NCBI RefSeq assembly: GCF_014884385.1
Contig: NZ_WKFH01000003.1
Coordinates: 2,140,001 to 2,204,000, forward strand
DNA from: Phycobacter azelaicus
GTDB lineage: Bacteria; Pseudomonadota; Alphaproteobacteria; Rhodobacterales; Rhodobacteraceae
Length of the DNA stretch: 64,000 bases
Direction: 5' to 3'
Part shown: one piece after another, positions 17,712 through 26,153 of the stretch
How positions within the stretch are numbered: the stretch's first letter is position 1
Layout of the letters: every line of letters starts with the position of its first letter
Made by a program: the position numbers and the translations under genes
The notes under the pieces: generated by a model
Databases searched by the model: none
What the model saw: only the letters and a program-made list of their open reading frames with translations
Told to the model about the DNA's origin: nothing

Positions 17712-18251
17712 CTATTCGCCCTCGAATTCGCAAAGGACGTGGACATCCATGCCCATATCCTCGAGCCGCTTGCGCCCGCCAAGATCTGGCAAGTCGACGA
17801 TGAAACAGCAGGAGACGATCTCACCGCCGAGGCGTTCGATCAGCTTGATGCCCGCGCCTGCGGTGCCGCCGGTGGCGAGAAGATCGTCGACCACAAGCAC
17901 TTTTTCACCGGGCTGGATGGCATCGTCGTGGATCTCGACGATCGCTTCGCCATATTCCAGCTGGTACTCTTCGCTGATAGTGGTGCCGGGAAGCTTGCCC
18001 TTCTTGCGGATCGGCACGAAGCCGACGCTCAGCTGGTGGGCGATTGCGCCGCCGAGGATGAAACCACGCGCCTCGAGGCCCACCACCTTGTCGATCCGTT
18101 CACCCGCATAAGGATGCAGCATCTGATCGATGGCCATGCGAAAGCCGCGCGGATCGGCAAAGAGCGTGGTCACATCACGGAACATGATCCCCTCGTGCGG
18201 GAAATCGACGATGGTACGGATGTAGTCCTTGACTGCGGTCTTCTTGGGCAT
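17712..18251 (-). CDS. apt: Adenine phosphoribosyltransferase
   Basis: Converts adenine and PRPP to AMP. 179 residues with the N-terminal [34 protein letters not shown] and the PRPP-binding [14 protein letters not shown]. Cytosolic. It lies 318 bp downstream of mtnP, which releases adenine from methylthioadenosine, so the two genes encode consecutive salvage steps. Confidence 0.97.
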   Translation of the reverse strand: MPKKTAVKDYIRTIVDFPHEGIMFRDVTTLFADPRGFRMAIDQMLHPYAGERIDKVVGLEARGFILGGAIAHQLSVGFVPIRKKGKLPGTTISEEYQLEYGEAIVEIHDDAIQPGEKVLVVDDLLATGGTAGAGIKLIERLGGEIVSCCFIVDLPDLGGRKRLEDMGMDVHVLCEFEGE

Positions 18252-18569
18252 GGATGGCTCCTGCTTGCGGGATCGGTTGGCGTTTGGTCATGGCACCCGG
18301 ACCGAAAGAGGGCATCAGGGCCGCCCCGGGGTTTGGCCGAAGCGTGCCCGCCATGCAAGGAAAACCTTGGATGTCGCGCAGGATAGGAGGGCGCGGCCTG
18401 CCAAGAACACGGTCAAGCAGTATCACAGCAGTGCTCTTTGTTCCCAAGGCGGGCGCCGCTCATGCCCTGCGGCGTCACACGGCAGGGCTGAACAACCGAG
18501 CTCCCCCTGCGAACCGGTCGCAAGGCGCCTCCGGTTATGGAGAACAAGAACAGTATCGGGCCCCACGGA
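18252..18569. other. Intergenic stretch between apt and mtnP
   Basis: 318 bp without a gene I can support. Frames here are short, lack ribosome sites and look like chance frames in GC-rich DNA. It should contain the apt promoter. I see no convincing repeat, terminator or RNA gene. Confidence 0.5.
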
Positions 18570-19436
18570 TCAGGCGCTCAGAACACGCCCGGCGACGGCA
18601 TCCAGTTTGGCCAGCAACTCAGGATCGCGCTTCTCCGGTGCGGTCATGATTGCGTATTCCAGCGCGCGATCACAGCCGTGCGGACAGGGCGCACGCTCGC
18701 GGCCGAGGATGCCTGGTAGTCGACGCACAAGCTCGCGCCCATTGTTGGAGTTGCCCTGCAGGGTTGCCAGAATGGCTGTGATGTCCACGGCGCCATGATC
18801 CGGGTGCCAGCTGTCATAGTCGGTCACCATGGCGATGGAGGCGTAGCACAGCTCTGCCTCACGGGCGAGTTTGGCCTCGGGCATGTTGGTCATGCCGATA
18901 ACATCGCAGCCCCAGCTTTCGCGGTACATCTTGGATTCTGCAACCGAGGAGAACTGTGGCCCCTCCATGCACAAATAGGTGCCGCCCCGGTGCACATTGA
19001 TGCCTGCATCGCGCGCAGCGGCCTCTGCAGCGTCGCTCAGGCGGTCGCAGGTTGGATGAGCGACGCTGACATGGGCGACGCAGCCCGTGCCAAAGAAGGA
19101 CTTTTCGCGGGCAAAGGTTCGGTCAATGAACTGGTCCACGATGACGAAATCGCCCGGCGCCATTTCCTCGCGAAACGATCCGCAGGCAGAGACCGAAAAT
19201 ACATCCGTCACTCCAAGGCGTTTCAGGGCATCGATATTGGCGCGGTAGGGTACCTCGGTCGGCGAGTGAACATGGCCGCGCCCGTGTCGGGGCAGGAAGG
19301 CCATTTTGACCCCGTCTAGCGCGCCTGTCAGGATCTGGTCCGAAGGCGCCCCCCAGGGGGTGTCGACCGTGACCCATTCGGCGCCGTCCAGCCCCTCGAT
19401 GTCATAGATGCCCGAGCCGCCGATCACGGCAATCAT
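18570..19436 (-). CDS. mtnP: S-methyl-5'-thioadenosine phosphorylase
   Basis: Cleaves methylthioadenosine with phosphate to adenine and methylthioribose-1-phosphate. 288 residues from ATG 19436, which has AAGGA 4 nt upstream; a GTG at 19451 with GGAG 8 nt before it is an equally possible start. Family motifs: IGGSGIYDIEGL at the N-terminus, PRHGRGH, YRANIDAL, SACGSFRE, CMEGPQFSS, and IGMTNMPEAKLAREAE. Same strand as apt. Confidence 0.95.
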   Translation of the reverse strand: MIAVIGGSGIYDIEGLDGAEWVTVDTPWGAPSDQILTGALDGVKMAFLPRHGRGHVHSPTEVPYRANIDALKRLGVTDVFSVSACGSFREEMAPGDFVIVDQFIDRTFAREKSFFGTGCVAHVSVAHPTCDRLSDAAEAAARDAGINVHRGGTYLCMEGPQFSSVAESKMYRESWGCDVIGMTNMPEAKLAREAELCYASIAMVTDYDSWHPDHGAVDITAILATLQGNSNNGRELVRRLPGILGRERAPCPHGCDRALEYAIMTAPEKRDPELLAKLDAVAGRVLSA

Positions 19437-19577
19437 GGTGTCCTTGGTCACGTCCTGCTCTCCTGCTGCTGATACTCTTTCGGTATGCGCAAGGCGGCGC
19501 CATCTTGGCAAGCCCTGCAGTGTCACGATGGCGAAATCGGCTGTGCCTGGCGGCGCGTTGCTCGCTTGCTGCGCATG

Positions 19578-19988
19578 TCAGGGTTTTGCTGATGATGCAC
19601 GGTTCAGGGCGCTGTCCATCATACGCCGAAAGGTGGGACATCGACTGTGGTCCGGTGCCGTGCAGTCCGCCACATGGCGCAATGCGCGCGAAAGTACACG
19701 TAATTCGCGGATACGCTGCTGGACCTCATCCGCACGCGCGCGCAGCTTTTGGCGGTCGAGGTCATACCCTTCGGCGCTGCCCAGCATGACGCCAATCTCC
19801 TGCAGGCTGAACCCGGCAGTCTGCCCCATCGCAATAAGGGCCAGTCGGTCAAGCACGCTGTCATCATATTGCCGCCGCAGCCCCTTGCGGCTGTCTGCAT
19901 GGATCAGGCCGATTTCTTCGTAGTAGCGCAAGGCGGAAGGTTTGACGCCACTGCGCCGGGCGACCTCGGCGATGTCCAAGGATTTCAT
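19578..19988 (-). CDS. MerR family transcriptional regulator
   Basis: 136 residues. The N-terminal winged helix reads MKSLDIAEVARRSGVKPSALRYYEEIGLI, the MerR hallmark; a dimerisation helix (about 75-105) and a C-terminal segment ADCTAPDHSRCPTF follow. The two cysteines with a nearby histidine could sense metal or redox state, but the spacing is not the SoxR iron-sulfur cluster pattern. The start (ATG 19988) lies 1 bp from a MerR-type promoter read in the opposite direction towards a DUF2938 gene, which is probably the target, with autoregulation likely. Confidence 0.9.
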   Translation of the reverse strand: MKSLDIAEVARRSGVKPSALRYYEEIGLIHADSRKGLRRQYDDSVLDRLALIAMGQTAGFSLQEIGVMLGSAEGYDLDRQKLRARADEVQQRIRELRVLSRALRHVADCTAPDHSRCPTFRRMMDSALNRASSAKP

Positions 19989-19989
19989 C

Positions 19990-20020
19990 TTGACCTCAAG
20001 TTGGCTTGAATTTGCATACC
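19990..20020 (+). promoter_or_regulatory. MerR-type promoter with dyad operator
   Basis: TTGACC (19990-19995) and CATACC (20015-20020) are separated by 19 bp, the stretched spacer of MerR-controlled promoters. The spacer holds the near-perfect dyad TCAAG-TTGG-CTTGA, close to SoxR/MerR-family operators. It points to the DUF2938 gene 42 bp downstream and abuts the start of the divergent merR-like gene. Confidence 0.7.
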
Positions 20021-20061
20021 TGTGATCTCTAGCAGCTTTAGATACCATACAGGAGCAAAAC

Positions 20062-20568
20062 ATGGAGATGCCTTGGACCGTGATCTGGCAACTCGCCTTT
20101 GTCGGGGCGTTGGCCACCGCGTTGATTGATGTCGCGGCATGGGGACGTGAGCGTTGGCTTGGCGTGCGAGGGCCGAACTGGGGTTTCGTCGGACGTTGGG
20201 TTTTGGGGCTGTTTCAGGGCCGCCCTGTCCTCAGTAATGAAGACAAGTCCCGACCTTCCAAGCCTTTTGAGACCGCACTGGGCTGGGTCTTTCACTACGC
20301 GGTAGGGATCGCTCTGGCCTGTGGTCTCTGGCTTGGGGTCGGCTCAGGATGGCTTCGGGAGCCTACGCTGGGTCTGACGCTTGGCTATGGCGTACTGACA
20401 GTGGTCTTACCCTTTGGCCTTTTGCAGCCTGCAATGGGCCTCGGCTTTGCTGCAAGCAAGACCGCTGCCCCCTGGCGCGCGCGGATCAATAGCATGATCA
20501 CACACAGTCTTTTCGGGTTTGGGCTGTTTCTGGGCAGTATGCTTTTGCAGGTGCTTTCGGTCTCTTGA
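20062..20568 (+). CDS. DUF2938 family membrane protein
   Basis: 168 residues with about four membrane helices (roughly 8-25, 70-95, 100-125, 145-165). The N-terminus MEMPWTVIWQLAFVGALATALIDV and the central WVFHYAVGIALA with GLLQPAMGLGFAASKTA match the DUF2938 family as I remember it. Function unknown. It starts 42 bp downstream of the MerR-type promoter, so it is probably induced by whatever the neighbouring regulator senses. Confidence 0.8.
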   Translation: MEMPWTVIWQLAFVGALATALIDVAAWGRERWLGVRGPNWGFVGRWVLGLFQGRPVLSNEDKSRPSKPFETALGWVFHYAVGIALACGLWLGVGSGWLREPTLGLTLGYGVLTVVLPFGLLQPAMGLGFAASKTAAPWRARINSMITHSLFGFGLFLGSMLLQVLSVS

Positions 20569-20674
20569 AAAGAGAGCCTGAAGGGGGCAGCCCGGATCAC
20601 GAGCCTTGCCCCCAGGGCCAGTTTCAGCTAGGGGCGGGCGGTAACGTGACCTCCTCCAACCATAGGTATTCTTA

Positions 20675-22318
20675 ATGAAACGCGCCGCCATGGCCCTTTT
20701 GGCCAATCGTATTTCCCCACCGAACCTATCCATCATGCAGGATGAGGGCTGGTCTGTGGGTCGCGTTCGCACCGAGCTTCTGTCGGGCCTAACCGTGGCG
20801 CTTGCCCTGGTGCCCGAGGCGGTGGCCTTTGCCTTTGTCGCAGGCGTTCACCCGCTGGTTGGCCTTTATGCGGCCTTCATGGTCGGCCTGATCACTGCGG
20901 TTATCGGCGGGCGTCCGGGCATGATTTCTGGGGCGACAGGGGCGCTAGCGGTCGTGATGGTGGCGCTGGTCGCCGAGCACGGGGTCGAATACCTTTTTGC
21001 TACTGTCATCCTGATGGGGATCCTTCAGGTCATTGCCGGTGTCATGCACTGGGGCAAATTCATCCGCCTGGTGCCGCATCCGGTGATGCTGGGCTTTGTG
21101 AACGGTCTGGCCATCGTGATCTTCCTTGCGCAGCTGACGCAGTTCAAGGTGCCGGGCACGGGCGGGACCGAATGGCTGAGCGGTATGTCCTTGTATCTAA
21201 TGCTGGGCCTTGTGGGGCTGACCATGCTGATCATCTGGGGCACCCCCAAGATCACCAGCGTCATCCCTGCGCCGCTGGCGGGCATTGGTATCGTGGCCAT
21301 CCTGGTGATCGCGCTGGGCCTTGATGTGCCGCGTGTGGGCGATATGGCCTCGATCGAGGGTGGCCTGCCGAGCTTCCACAATCCTTTCGGCACCGGTGAG
21401 GGGCTTTATGGCACCATGCTGGCGCCTTTCACCTTTGAGACCTTCCAGATCATCCTGCCCTACGCCGTGATCCTTGCGGCCATCGGGTTGATCGAAAGCC
21501 TGCTGACACTGAACCTTGTCGGTGAGATCACCGGCAAGCGGGGGGGCGCCAGCCAGGAGTGTATTGCGCAAGGCACGTCGAACATCGTCACCGGCTTCTT
21601 TGGGGGTATGGGTGGCTGTGCCATGATCGGCCAGTCAATGATCAACGTGAAATCCGGTGGCCGGACCCGGATCGCGGGTATCGCGGCCGCACTGTTCCTT
21701 CTGCTGTTCATCGTTGTCGCCTCGCCTTTGATCGAGCAGATCCCGCTGGCGGCACTCGTTGGTGTGATGTTCATGGTGGTGATCGGAACCTTTGCTTGGA
21801 ATAGCTTTAAGGTGATGACCAAGGTGCCGCCGATGGACGCCTTTGTCATCGTCCTGGTGACCGTTGTGACGGTGATGACTGACCTTGCGATCGCGGTTGT
21901 TGTCGGGGTGATCGTCTCGGCGCTGGCCTATGCTTGGAATAACGCCCGCCGCATTCATGCGCGCACCCGCGAATCTGTCAGCGACAAGGGCGCCAAGGTT
22001 TATGAGATCGAAGGTCCGCTGTTCTTTGGTTCTACGGATGGGTTCATCGAGTTGTTCGACGTTCCGAATGACCCTGAGCGTGTGATCGTAGACTTTGCCA
22101 ATAGTCGCGTGGTGGACCAATCCGCCCTGCAGGCGATCGAGGCGCTGGCCGCCAAATATGAAGAGGCCGGCAAGACCATCGTATTGCGTCACCTGAGCCG
22201 CGATTGTCACCAGCTGTTGTCGAAAGCGGGTCACCTGATGGTCGACAGCGATGATGACCCGGAATACGCGCTGGCGGTGGATTACTCGGTCAAGACGGGT
22301 GTTCTCGGCGGACACTGA
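20675..22318 (+). CDS. SulP family anion transporter with STAS domain
   Basis: 547 residues. The SulP core (about 25-430) has GLTVALALVPEAVAFAFVAGV, the sulfate-transporter signature region, and a glycine-rich GFFGGMGGCAMIGQS. A cytoplasmic STAS domain (about 445-545) follows with FFGSTDGFIELF and VIVDFANSRVVDQSALQAIEAL. Such carriers move bicarbonate, sulfate or dicarboxylates with sodium or protons; the substrate is not decided here. No carbonic anhydrase gene is adjacent. AGGT lies 7 nt before the ATG. It is closed by a perfect terminator. Confidence 0.92.
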   Translation: MKRAAMALLANRISPPNLSIMQDEGWSVGRVRTELLSGLTVALALVPEAVAFAFVAGVHPLVGLYAAFMVGLITAVIGGRPGMISGATGALAVVMVALVAEHGVEYLFATVILMGILQVIAGVMHWGKFIRLVPHPVMLGFVNGLAIVIFLAQLTQFKVPGTGGTEWLSGMSLYLMLGLVGLTMLIIWGTPKITSVIPAPLAGIGIVAILVIALGLDVPRVGDMASIEGGLPSFHNPFGTGEGLYGTMLAPFTFETFQIILPYAVILAAIGLIESLLTLNLVGEITGKRGGASQECIAQGTSNIVTGFFGGMGGCAMIGQSMINVKSGGRTRIAGIAAALFLLLFIVVASPLIEQIPLAALVGVMFMVVIGTFAWNSFKVMTKVPPMDAFVIVLVTVVTVMTDLAIAVVVGVIVSALAYAWNNARRIHARTRESVSDKGAKVYEIEGPLFFGSTDGFIELFDVPNDPERVIVDFANSRVVDQSALQAIEALAAKYEEAGKTIVLRHLSRDCHQLLSKAGHLMVDSDDDPEYALAVDYSVKTGVLGGH

Positions 22319-22340
22319 ATGTTGGTATAGCTCTGTAAAG

Positions 22341-22373
22341 AGGGCCTGTGGCTGCGGATCCACAGGCCCTTTT
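22341..22373 (+). terminator. Strong intrinsic terminator after the SulP gene
   Basis: AGGGCCTGTGG (22341-22351) pairs perfectly with CCACAGGCCCT (22360-22370), 8-nt loop, followed by TTT. It starts 22 bp past the SulP stop. Confidence 0.93.
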
Positions 22374-22425
22374 GATTGGAAAACGCACTCGGGCTCACTG
22401 AAGCAGCCGCCAAGGTAGGGTGAAC

Positions 22426-23067
22426 TCAGTCAGGTGCGAGGCTCTCGAGCATGTCGAGATCGCCGGACAGAAGCGCAGGTTCGGCGCGCAGGATCAGGTC
22501 GACCGGCCAGTCCCACCATTTCAGCGCCAGCAGCCGCGCGATCTGGGGCTTGGAAAAGCGGAACCGTTCGGCGCGGCCCGGATTGCCGGTGACGATGCCG
22601 TAGGCAGGCACCGTGCCACGGACAACGGCGCCTGCGCCAATGATGGCGCCATCGCCGATGCGCGTACCGGGCAGGATCATCGCGCCGTAGCCGATCCAGA
22701 CATCATTGCCGATCACCGTGTCACGGGTGTCGGGCTGAAACCCTGCCATCTGATCCGGATCGAACACCGGGAAGGGATAGCAGCTGAGCCCGTCCTGCCC
22801 GTGGTTGGCCGAAGAGGTTATGAAGCGCACCCCATGGGCAATCTGGCAGAAACGCCCGATCACTAACCTCTCGCGGGCGCCAGGAAAGAGATAAGGCGCC
22901 AGGCGCGCGGCCCAGTCCTGTGGCGGGTCGAAGTCCGAGGCGTAGGTATAATCACCAACCTTGAAATTCGGGTGGTCCACCGCGCGCGATAGCATCACGG
23001 TGCCCTCATGGGGCGTACCGTCAGGCAGGACGATCGGGTGGCGCAGGCTTGGGTCGGGCAGGGGCAT
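22426..23067 (-). CDS. CatB-related O-acetyltransferase (left-handed beta-helix)
   Basis: 213 residues of the xenobiotic acetyltransferase family (Vat/CatB). Visible: VIGRFCQIAHGVRFITSSANH, with the catalytic-type histidine, then hexapeptide repeats VIGNDVWIGYGAMILPG and IGDGAIIGAGAVVRG, and a C-terminal helix GNPGRAERFRFS. Family members acetylate streptogramins, chloramphenicol or sugars; resistance is not implied, since many chromosomal homologues have unknown substrates. It follows a flavin reductase gene by 3 bp, so the two probably form an operon. Confidence 0.9.
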   Translation of the reverse strand: MPLPDPSLRHPIVLPDGTPHEGTVMLSRAVDHPNFKVGDYTYASDFDPPQDWAARLAPYLFPGARERLVIGRFCQIAHGVRFITSSANHGQDGLSCYPFPVFDPDQMAGFQPDTRDTVIGNDVWIGYGAMILPGTRIGDGAIIGAGAVVRGTVPAYGIVTGNPGRAERFRFSKPQIARLLALKWWDWPVDLILRAEPALLSGDLDMLESLAPD

Positions 23068-23070
23068 GGA

Positions 23071-23676
23071 TCAGTCGTCCGGACGGGCGAGCGAGAAAAC
23101 CTCGGTAACGCGGGAATAGTCGCGATAGCCAAGCCGTGCGAGGGGCTCAAACGTGGTAACGTCGAACATTCCGTCCTTGAGGCAATCGTCACGCAGGTGC
23201 ACGCCGGTCACCTCGCCAAAGGCGACACGGTTTGCTGCGCCGGGCAGATCGACGATCTTGGTCAGCTTGCATTCCAGTGCCGCCGGGGCGTCAGCGATGC
23301 GGGCACAGTTGATCGTTTCGCATTCAACCGATTTGAGCCCTGCGTGGTCGAATTCGTCCACCTCTTTGCCTAAGGTCTGCGAACTGGCGTTCATCGCATC
23401 GCGCATGGCATAGGCCACCACATTGACGCAGAAGACGCCTGTTTCCTCGATATTGGCCATGCTGTCCTTGGTATTTTCCTGGTCTTCCTTGCTGCCAGTG
23501 GAGGCAAACATGACCTGCGGCGGGGTGTAGGCCACTCCGTTGAAGAAGGAATAGGGGGCCAGGTTGTTTATCCCATCGGCAGAGCGGGAAGATATCCAGC
23601 CGATCGGGCGCGGGGTGATCACGGCGTTGAACGGGTTGTGGGGCAGGCCGTGGCCGTCTTCGGGGCGGTAGAACAT
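23071..23676 (-). CDS. Flavin reductase family protein
   Basis: 201 residues from ATG 23676, chosen because GGAG stands 6 nt upstream; ATG 23682 and a TTG at 23700 are in frame but poorly placed. The flavin reductase-like FMN-binding barrel is seen in FNAVITPRPIGWISS, LAPYSFFNGVAYTPPQVMFAS, DSMANIEETGVFCVNVV and CKLTKIVDLP. Such proteins bind FMN and either reduce flavin for a partner or act alone. The partner and substrate are unknown. First gene of a pair with the CatB-like acetyltransferase. Confidence 0.88.
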   Translation of the reverse strand: MFYRPEDGHGLPHNPFNAVITPRPIGWISSRSADGINNLAPYSFFNGVAYTPPQVMFASTGSKEDQENTKDSMANIEETGVFCVNVVAYAMRDAMNASSQTLGKEVDEFDHAGLKSVECETINCARIADAPAALECKLTKIVDLPGAANRVAFGEVTGVHLRDDCLKDGMFDVTTFEPLARLGYRDYSRVTEVFSLARPDD

Positions 23677-23765
23677 GCGCATCTCCAAGTGTTTGCTCAA
23701 TGCTTAGGCCCGTGTTAGGGCGATTTCCACCCCTTGAGGGGCGATTTCGCGGAGGCGTGAGTGGC

Positions 23766-24257
23766 GTGATCGAATTGAAACCGGAACAGCCCGATGACCG
23801 TTGGGAGGTCGAGGCGCTCTATGATCTGTGCTTTGCGCCGGGTCGGGAGGCGCTGTCCTCCTATCGATTGCGCGATGGCGTGGCGCCGGTAGCGGGCCTC
23901 AGCCTCGTGGCGCGGGATGAGTTGGGGATCCTGGCCGGTGCGATCCGATTTTGGCCCGTGCATGTGGGCAATGTCGATGCCTTGCTTCTTGGACCGGTTG
24001 CGGTACACCCCACCCACCAGGGAGAGGGGCTGGGGGGATCGCTCATCCGCGACAGCCTTGCGCGCGCTTTTGCCAGCGGCTGGGCGCGGGTCATGCTGGT
24101 GGGCGATGCGCCCTACTACAGCCGCTTTGGCTTTGAAAAACTGGACGGCGTGTTGATGCCGCCGCCAACCAACCCGGACCGGGTGTTGGGCCTTGCGCTG
24201 TCAGAGGGCGCCTGGGAGGGCGTTCGCGGTGATGTGACCCGCTGGCGCGAGAAATGA
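23766..24257 (+). CDS. GNAT N-acetyltransferase, YhbS-like
   Basis: 163 residues from GTG 23766, which has GGAGG 10 nt upstream; GTG 23757 is 1 nt from the same GGAGG and ATG 23700 lacks a ribosome site, so the start is uncertain. The fold is clear: LGPVAVHPTHQGEGLGGSLIRDSLARA is the acetyl-CoA site, then VMLVGDAPYYSRFGFEK, typical of YhbS-like members. Substrate unknown. Divergent from the flavin reductase gene. Confidence 0.85.
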   Translation: MIELKPEQPDDRWEVEALYDLCFAPGREALSSYRLRDGVAPVAGLSLVARDELGILAGAIRFWPVHVGNVDALLLGPVAVHPTHQGEGLGGSLIRDSLARAFASGWARVMLVGDAPYYSRFGFEKLDGVLMPPPTNPDRVLGLALSEGAWEGVRGDVTRWREK

Positions 24258-24376
24258 TAGGCATCTGCTGTAATGCACGCTTCAACTTCTGGGTTAAACT
24301 CTGCTATCAATAGGATGCAGGAGAGCAGGGCGCTGGCCGTCTGTCCTGATGGCCGGGAAAATCAGGTGGTGTTCCT

Positions 24377-24850
24377 TTGAATAAATCCGCACTGTATGCT
24401 GTTTCGGGTTCGGCCGTCGCAACCCAGGTCGCGGCGCTGTGCTGTCGCATGACCAAAGTCGGAAAACCGCGGATCCTGATGGTCACTTCGCGTGGAACCG
24501 GGCGCTGGATCCTGCCCAAGGGGTGGCCCGTCGAGGGACGTAGCCTGGCACAGTCTGCGGCGATCGAGGCTTGGGAGGAGGCTGGCGTGCGCGGCGTGCC
24601 GGTTGACCAGTGTATTGGTGAGTACTCCTATGAAAAGTGGCGGCGCGAACTGGCCCCGCTACAATGTGTGGTGCGCGTCTATCCGGTGTTCGTGACGGCG
24701 TTGAAGGATGAGTTTCCCGAACGGGACCAAAGGACGCGCGCATGGAAATCGCCACGAAAGGCTGCCGCGCTGGTTCAGGAGAAGGGACTCAAGGCCATTT
24801 TGGCCAACTTCGATCCGGCGGTGATTGACTCGGAACTTTTCCACTCTTGA
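24377..24850 (+). CDS. Nudix hydrolase (DIPP-like) with altered Nudix box
   Basis: 157 residues. The hydrolase fold is seen in ILMVTSRGTGRWILPKGWPVEG and AAIEAWEEAGVRG. In the Nudix box GX5EX7REUXEEXGU the first Glu is Arg and the RE pair reads IE, while the metal-binding EEAGV part is intact; related alphaproteobacterial proteins have this variant, so it is probably active on diphosphoinositol- or nucleotide-like substrates. The start is TTG, supported by AGGTGG 7 nt upstream. First of a run with DUF1178 and SDR genes. Confidence 0.85.
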   Translation: MNKSALYAVSGSAVATQVAALCCRMTKVGKPRILMVTSRGTGRWILPKGWPVEGRSLAQSAAIEAWEEAGVRGVPVDQCIGEYSYEKWRRELAPLQCVVRVYPVFVTALKDEFPERDQRTRAWKSPRKAAALVQEKGLKAILANFDPAVIDSELFHS

Positions 24851-24902
24851 GGGGGCCGTGGGCAAAAAGCCAAGTGGGCAAGAAGCTGCGACGAGAGATG
24901 AG

Positions 24903-25406
24903 ATGATACGCTACAGCTTGAAATGTGCAGAGGGTCACAGCTTTGACAGCTGGTTTCAGTCGGCTGCTGCCTACGACAAATTGGCAGACGCGGGCATGGT
25001 ATCCTGTGCGGTTTGCGGCAGCGCCAAGGTCGAAAAGGCGATCATGGCGCCGCGTGTGCGTCCCGGACGCAAGGCGGTATCTCAGGGCGGCAAAGCCGAG
25101 AGCTTTGAGCAGTCGGACACGGAAGCTGCGTCTGAGGCGCAGCAACGGCCGGAGCCTGTCGGCGGTGCCTTGACCGCGCCATCCAGCGAGGTGGAAAAGG
25201 CGATCAAGGAGCTGCGCAAACAGGTCGAAGCCAACTCCGATTATGTGGGCAAGGACTTCGCCTCAGAGGCGCGCGCGATGCATCTCGGGGAGGCACCGCC
25301 GCGTTCGATCCATGGAGAGGCGCGTCTGGATGAGGCAAAATCGCTGATTGAAGACGGGGTTCCGGTTGTGCCTTTGCCATTTGGTCCAACGCGGAAAACG
25401 AATTAA
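24903..25406 (+). CDS. DUF1178 family protein
   Basis: 167 residues starting MIRYSLKCAEGHSFDSWFQS, with SCAVCGSAKVEKAIMAPRV: the CxxxH and CxxC pairs look like a small zinc-ribbon head. A linker rich in Glu, Gln and Pro leads to the conserved C-terminus EANSDYVGKDFASEARAMHLGE, typical of DUF1178. Function unknown. ATG 24903 is the start that gives the family N-terminus. It sits 52 bp after the Nudix gene and 12 bp before an SDR gene. Confidence 0.9.
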   Translation: MIRYSLKCAEGHSFDSWFQSAAAYDKLADAGMVSCAVCGSAKVEKAIMAPRVRPGRKAVSQGGKAESFEQSDTEAASEAQQRPEPVGGALTAPSSEVEKAIKELRKQVEANSDYVGKDFASEARAMHLGEAPPRSIHGEARLDEAKSLIEDGVPVVPLPFGPTRKTN

Positions 25407-25418
25407 AAGGACATTTCC

Positions 25419-26060
25419 ATGCATGCAGTTGTGACCGGGTCCAGCCGGGGTATTGGCCGGGAGCTTGTCGCCCGGTTGGCAGATGCCGGATACGAGGTGA
25501 CTGGAACGTCGCGCGACCATTCATCGGGTGTGCGTCTTGATGTGTGCGATCCGGGTCAGCAGGCACGCTTTGCAGCCCAGCTTGGCGACAAGCCAATTGA
25601 TCTTCTTGTCTGCAATGCTGGCGTTTATATCGACAAGGGAATGTCTATCGAAGAGTACACGGCCGAAGTCTGGAACAAGACGCTGGCAGTGAATGTCACC
25701 GGGGTGTTCCTGACCGTACAGGCGCTTTTGGGGAACCTGCGCCGGGCCGAGAAGCCGAAGATTGCAATCATCTCCTCCCAGATGGCCAGCCATGCCCGTG
25801 CACCCGGCGGCAGCTATGCCTATCGCGCCTCAAAGGCTGCAGCACTCAATATCGGTCGCAATCTGGCATCAGATCTCAAGCCTGACGGAATTGCGGTTGG
25901 TATCTACCATCCCGGTTGGGTGCGCACCGATATGGGCGGTATGGAAGGGGATATCTCGGTAGAGGAGTCTGTTGAGGGTCTTCTGCACGAATTCGATGTG
26001 CTCGACATGTCCACGACGGGCTGTTTTCACACTTGGGACGGTCGCATCCACGCCTATTGA
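25419..26060 (+). CDS. Short-chain dehydrogenase/reductase
   Basis: 213 residues, a compact SDR. NAD(P) motif TGSSRGIG at the N-terminus, DLLVCNAGVY, catalytic ISSQMAS (Ser) and YAYRASK (Tyr-x-x-x-Lys), then HPGWVRTDMGG. The short length resembles carbonyl-reductase-like or CsgA-like SDRs. Substrate unknown. It ends the Nudix-DUF1178-SDR run and is followed by a bidirectional terminator. Confidence 0.92.
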   Translation: MHAVVTGSSRGIGRELVARLADAGYEVTGTSRDHSSGVRLDVCDPGQQARFAAQLGDKPIDLLVCNAGVYIDKGMSIEEYTAEVWNKTLAVNVTGVFLTVQALLGNLRRAEKPKIAIISSQMASHARAPGGSYAYRASKAAALNIGRNLASDLKPDGIAVGIYHPGWVRTDMGGMEGDISVEESVEGLLHEFDVLDMSTTGCFHTWDGRIHAY

Positions 26061-26092
26061 AACCCGCATCCAGTTTGACGGGAGTGCAAAAT

Positions 26093-26124
26093 AAAAAAGC
26101 CAGAGCGGCAAAGCTCTGGCTTTT
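26093..26124. terminator. Bidirectional terminator
   Basis: AAAAGCCAGAGC (26095-26106) pairs perfectly with GCTCTGGCTTTT (26113-26124). The A-run and T-run on both sides serve the SDR gene on plus and the SPOR/trypsin-like gene on minus. Confidence 0.93.
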
Positions 26125-26153
26125 CGCATTTTGTGAATGAAAGCGGGTCGCTT

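Noticed and set aside
20584..20635. Terminator after the DUF2938 gene (GGGGGCA...TGCCCCC)
   Set aside because: The 7-bp stem has a long loop and no T-run, so it is not reported as a terminator.
22426..23067. Antibiotic resistance gene (Vat/CatB acetyltransferase)
   Set aside because: Chromosomal CatB-like proteins are common and their substrates are mostly unknown; there is no mobile element or resistance context.
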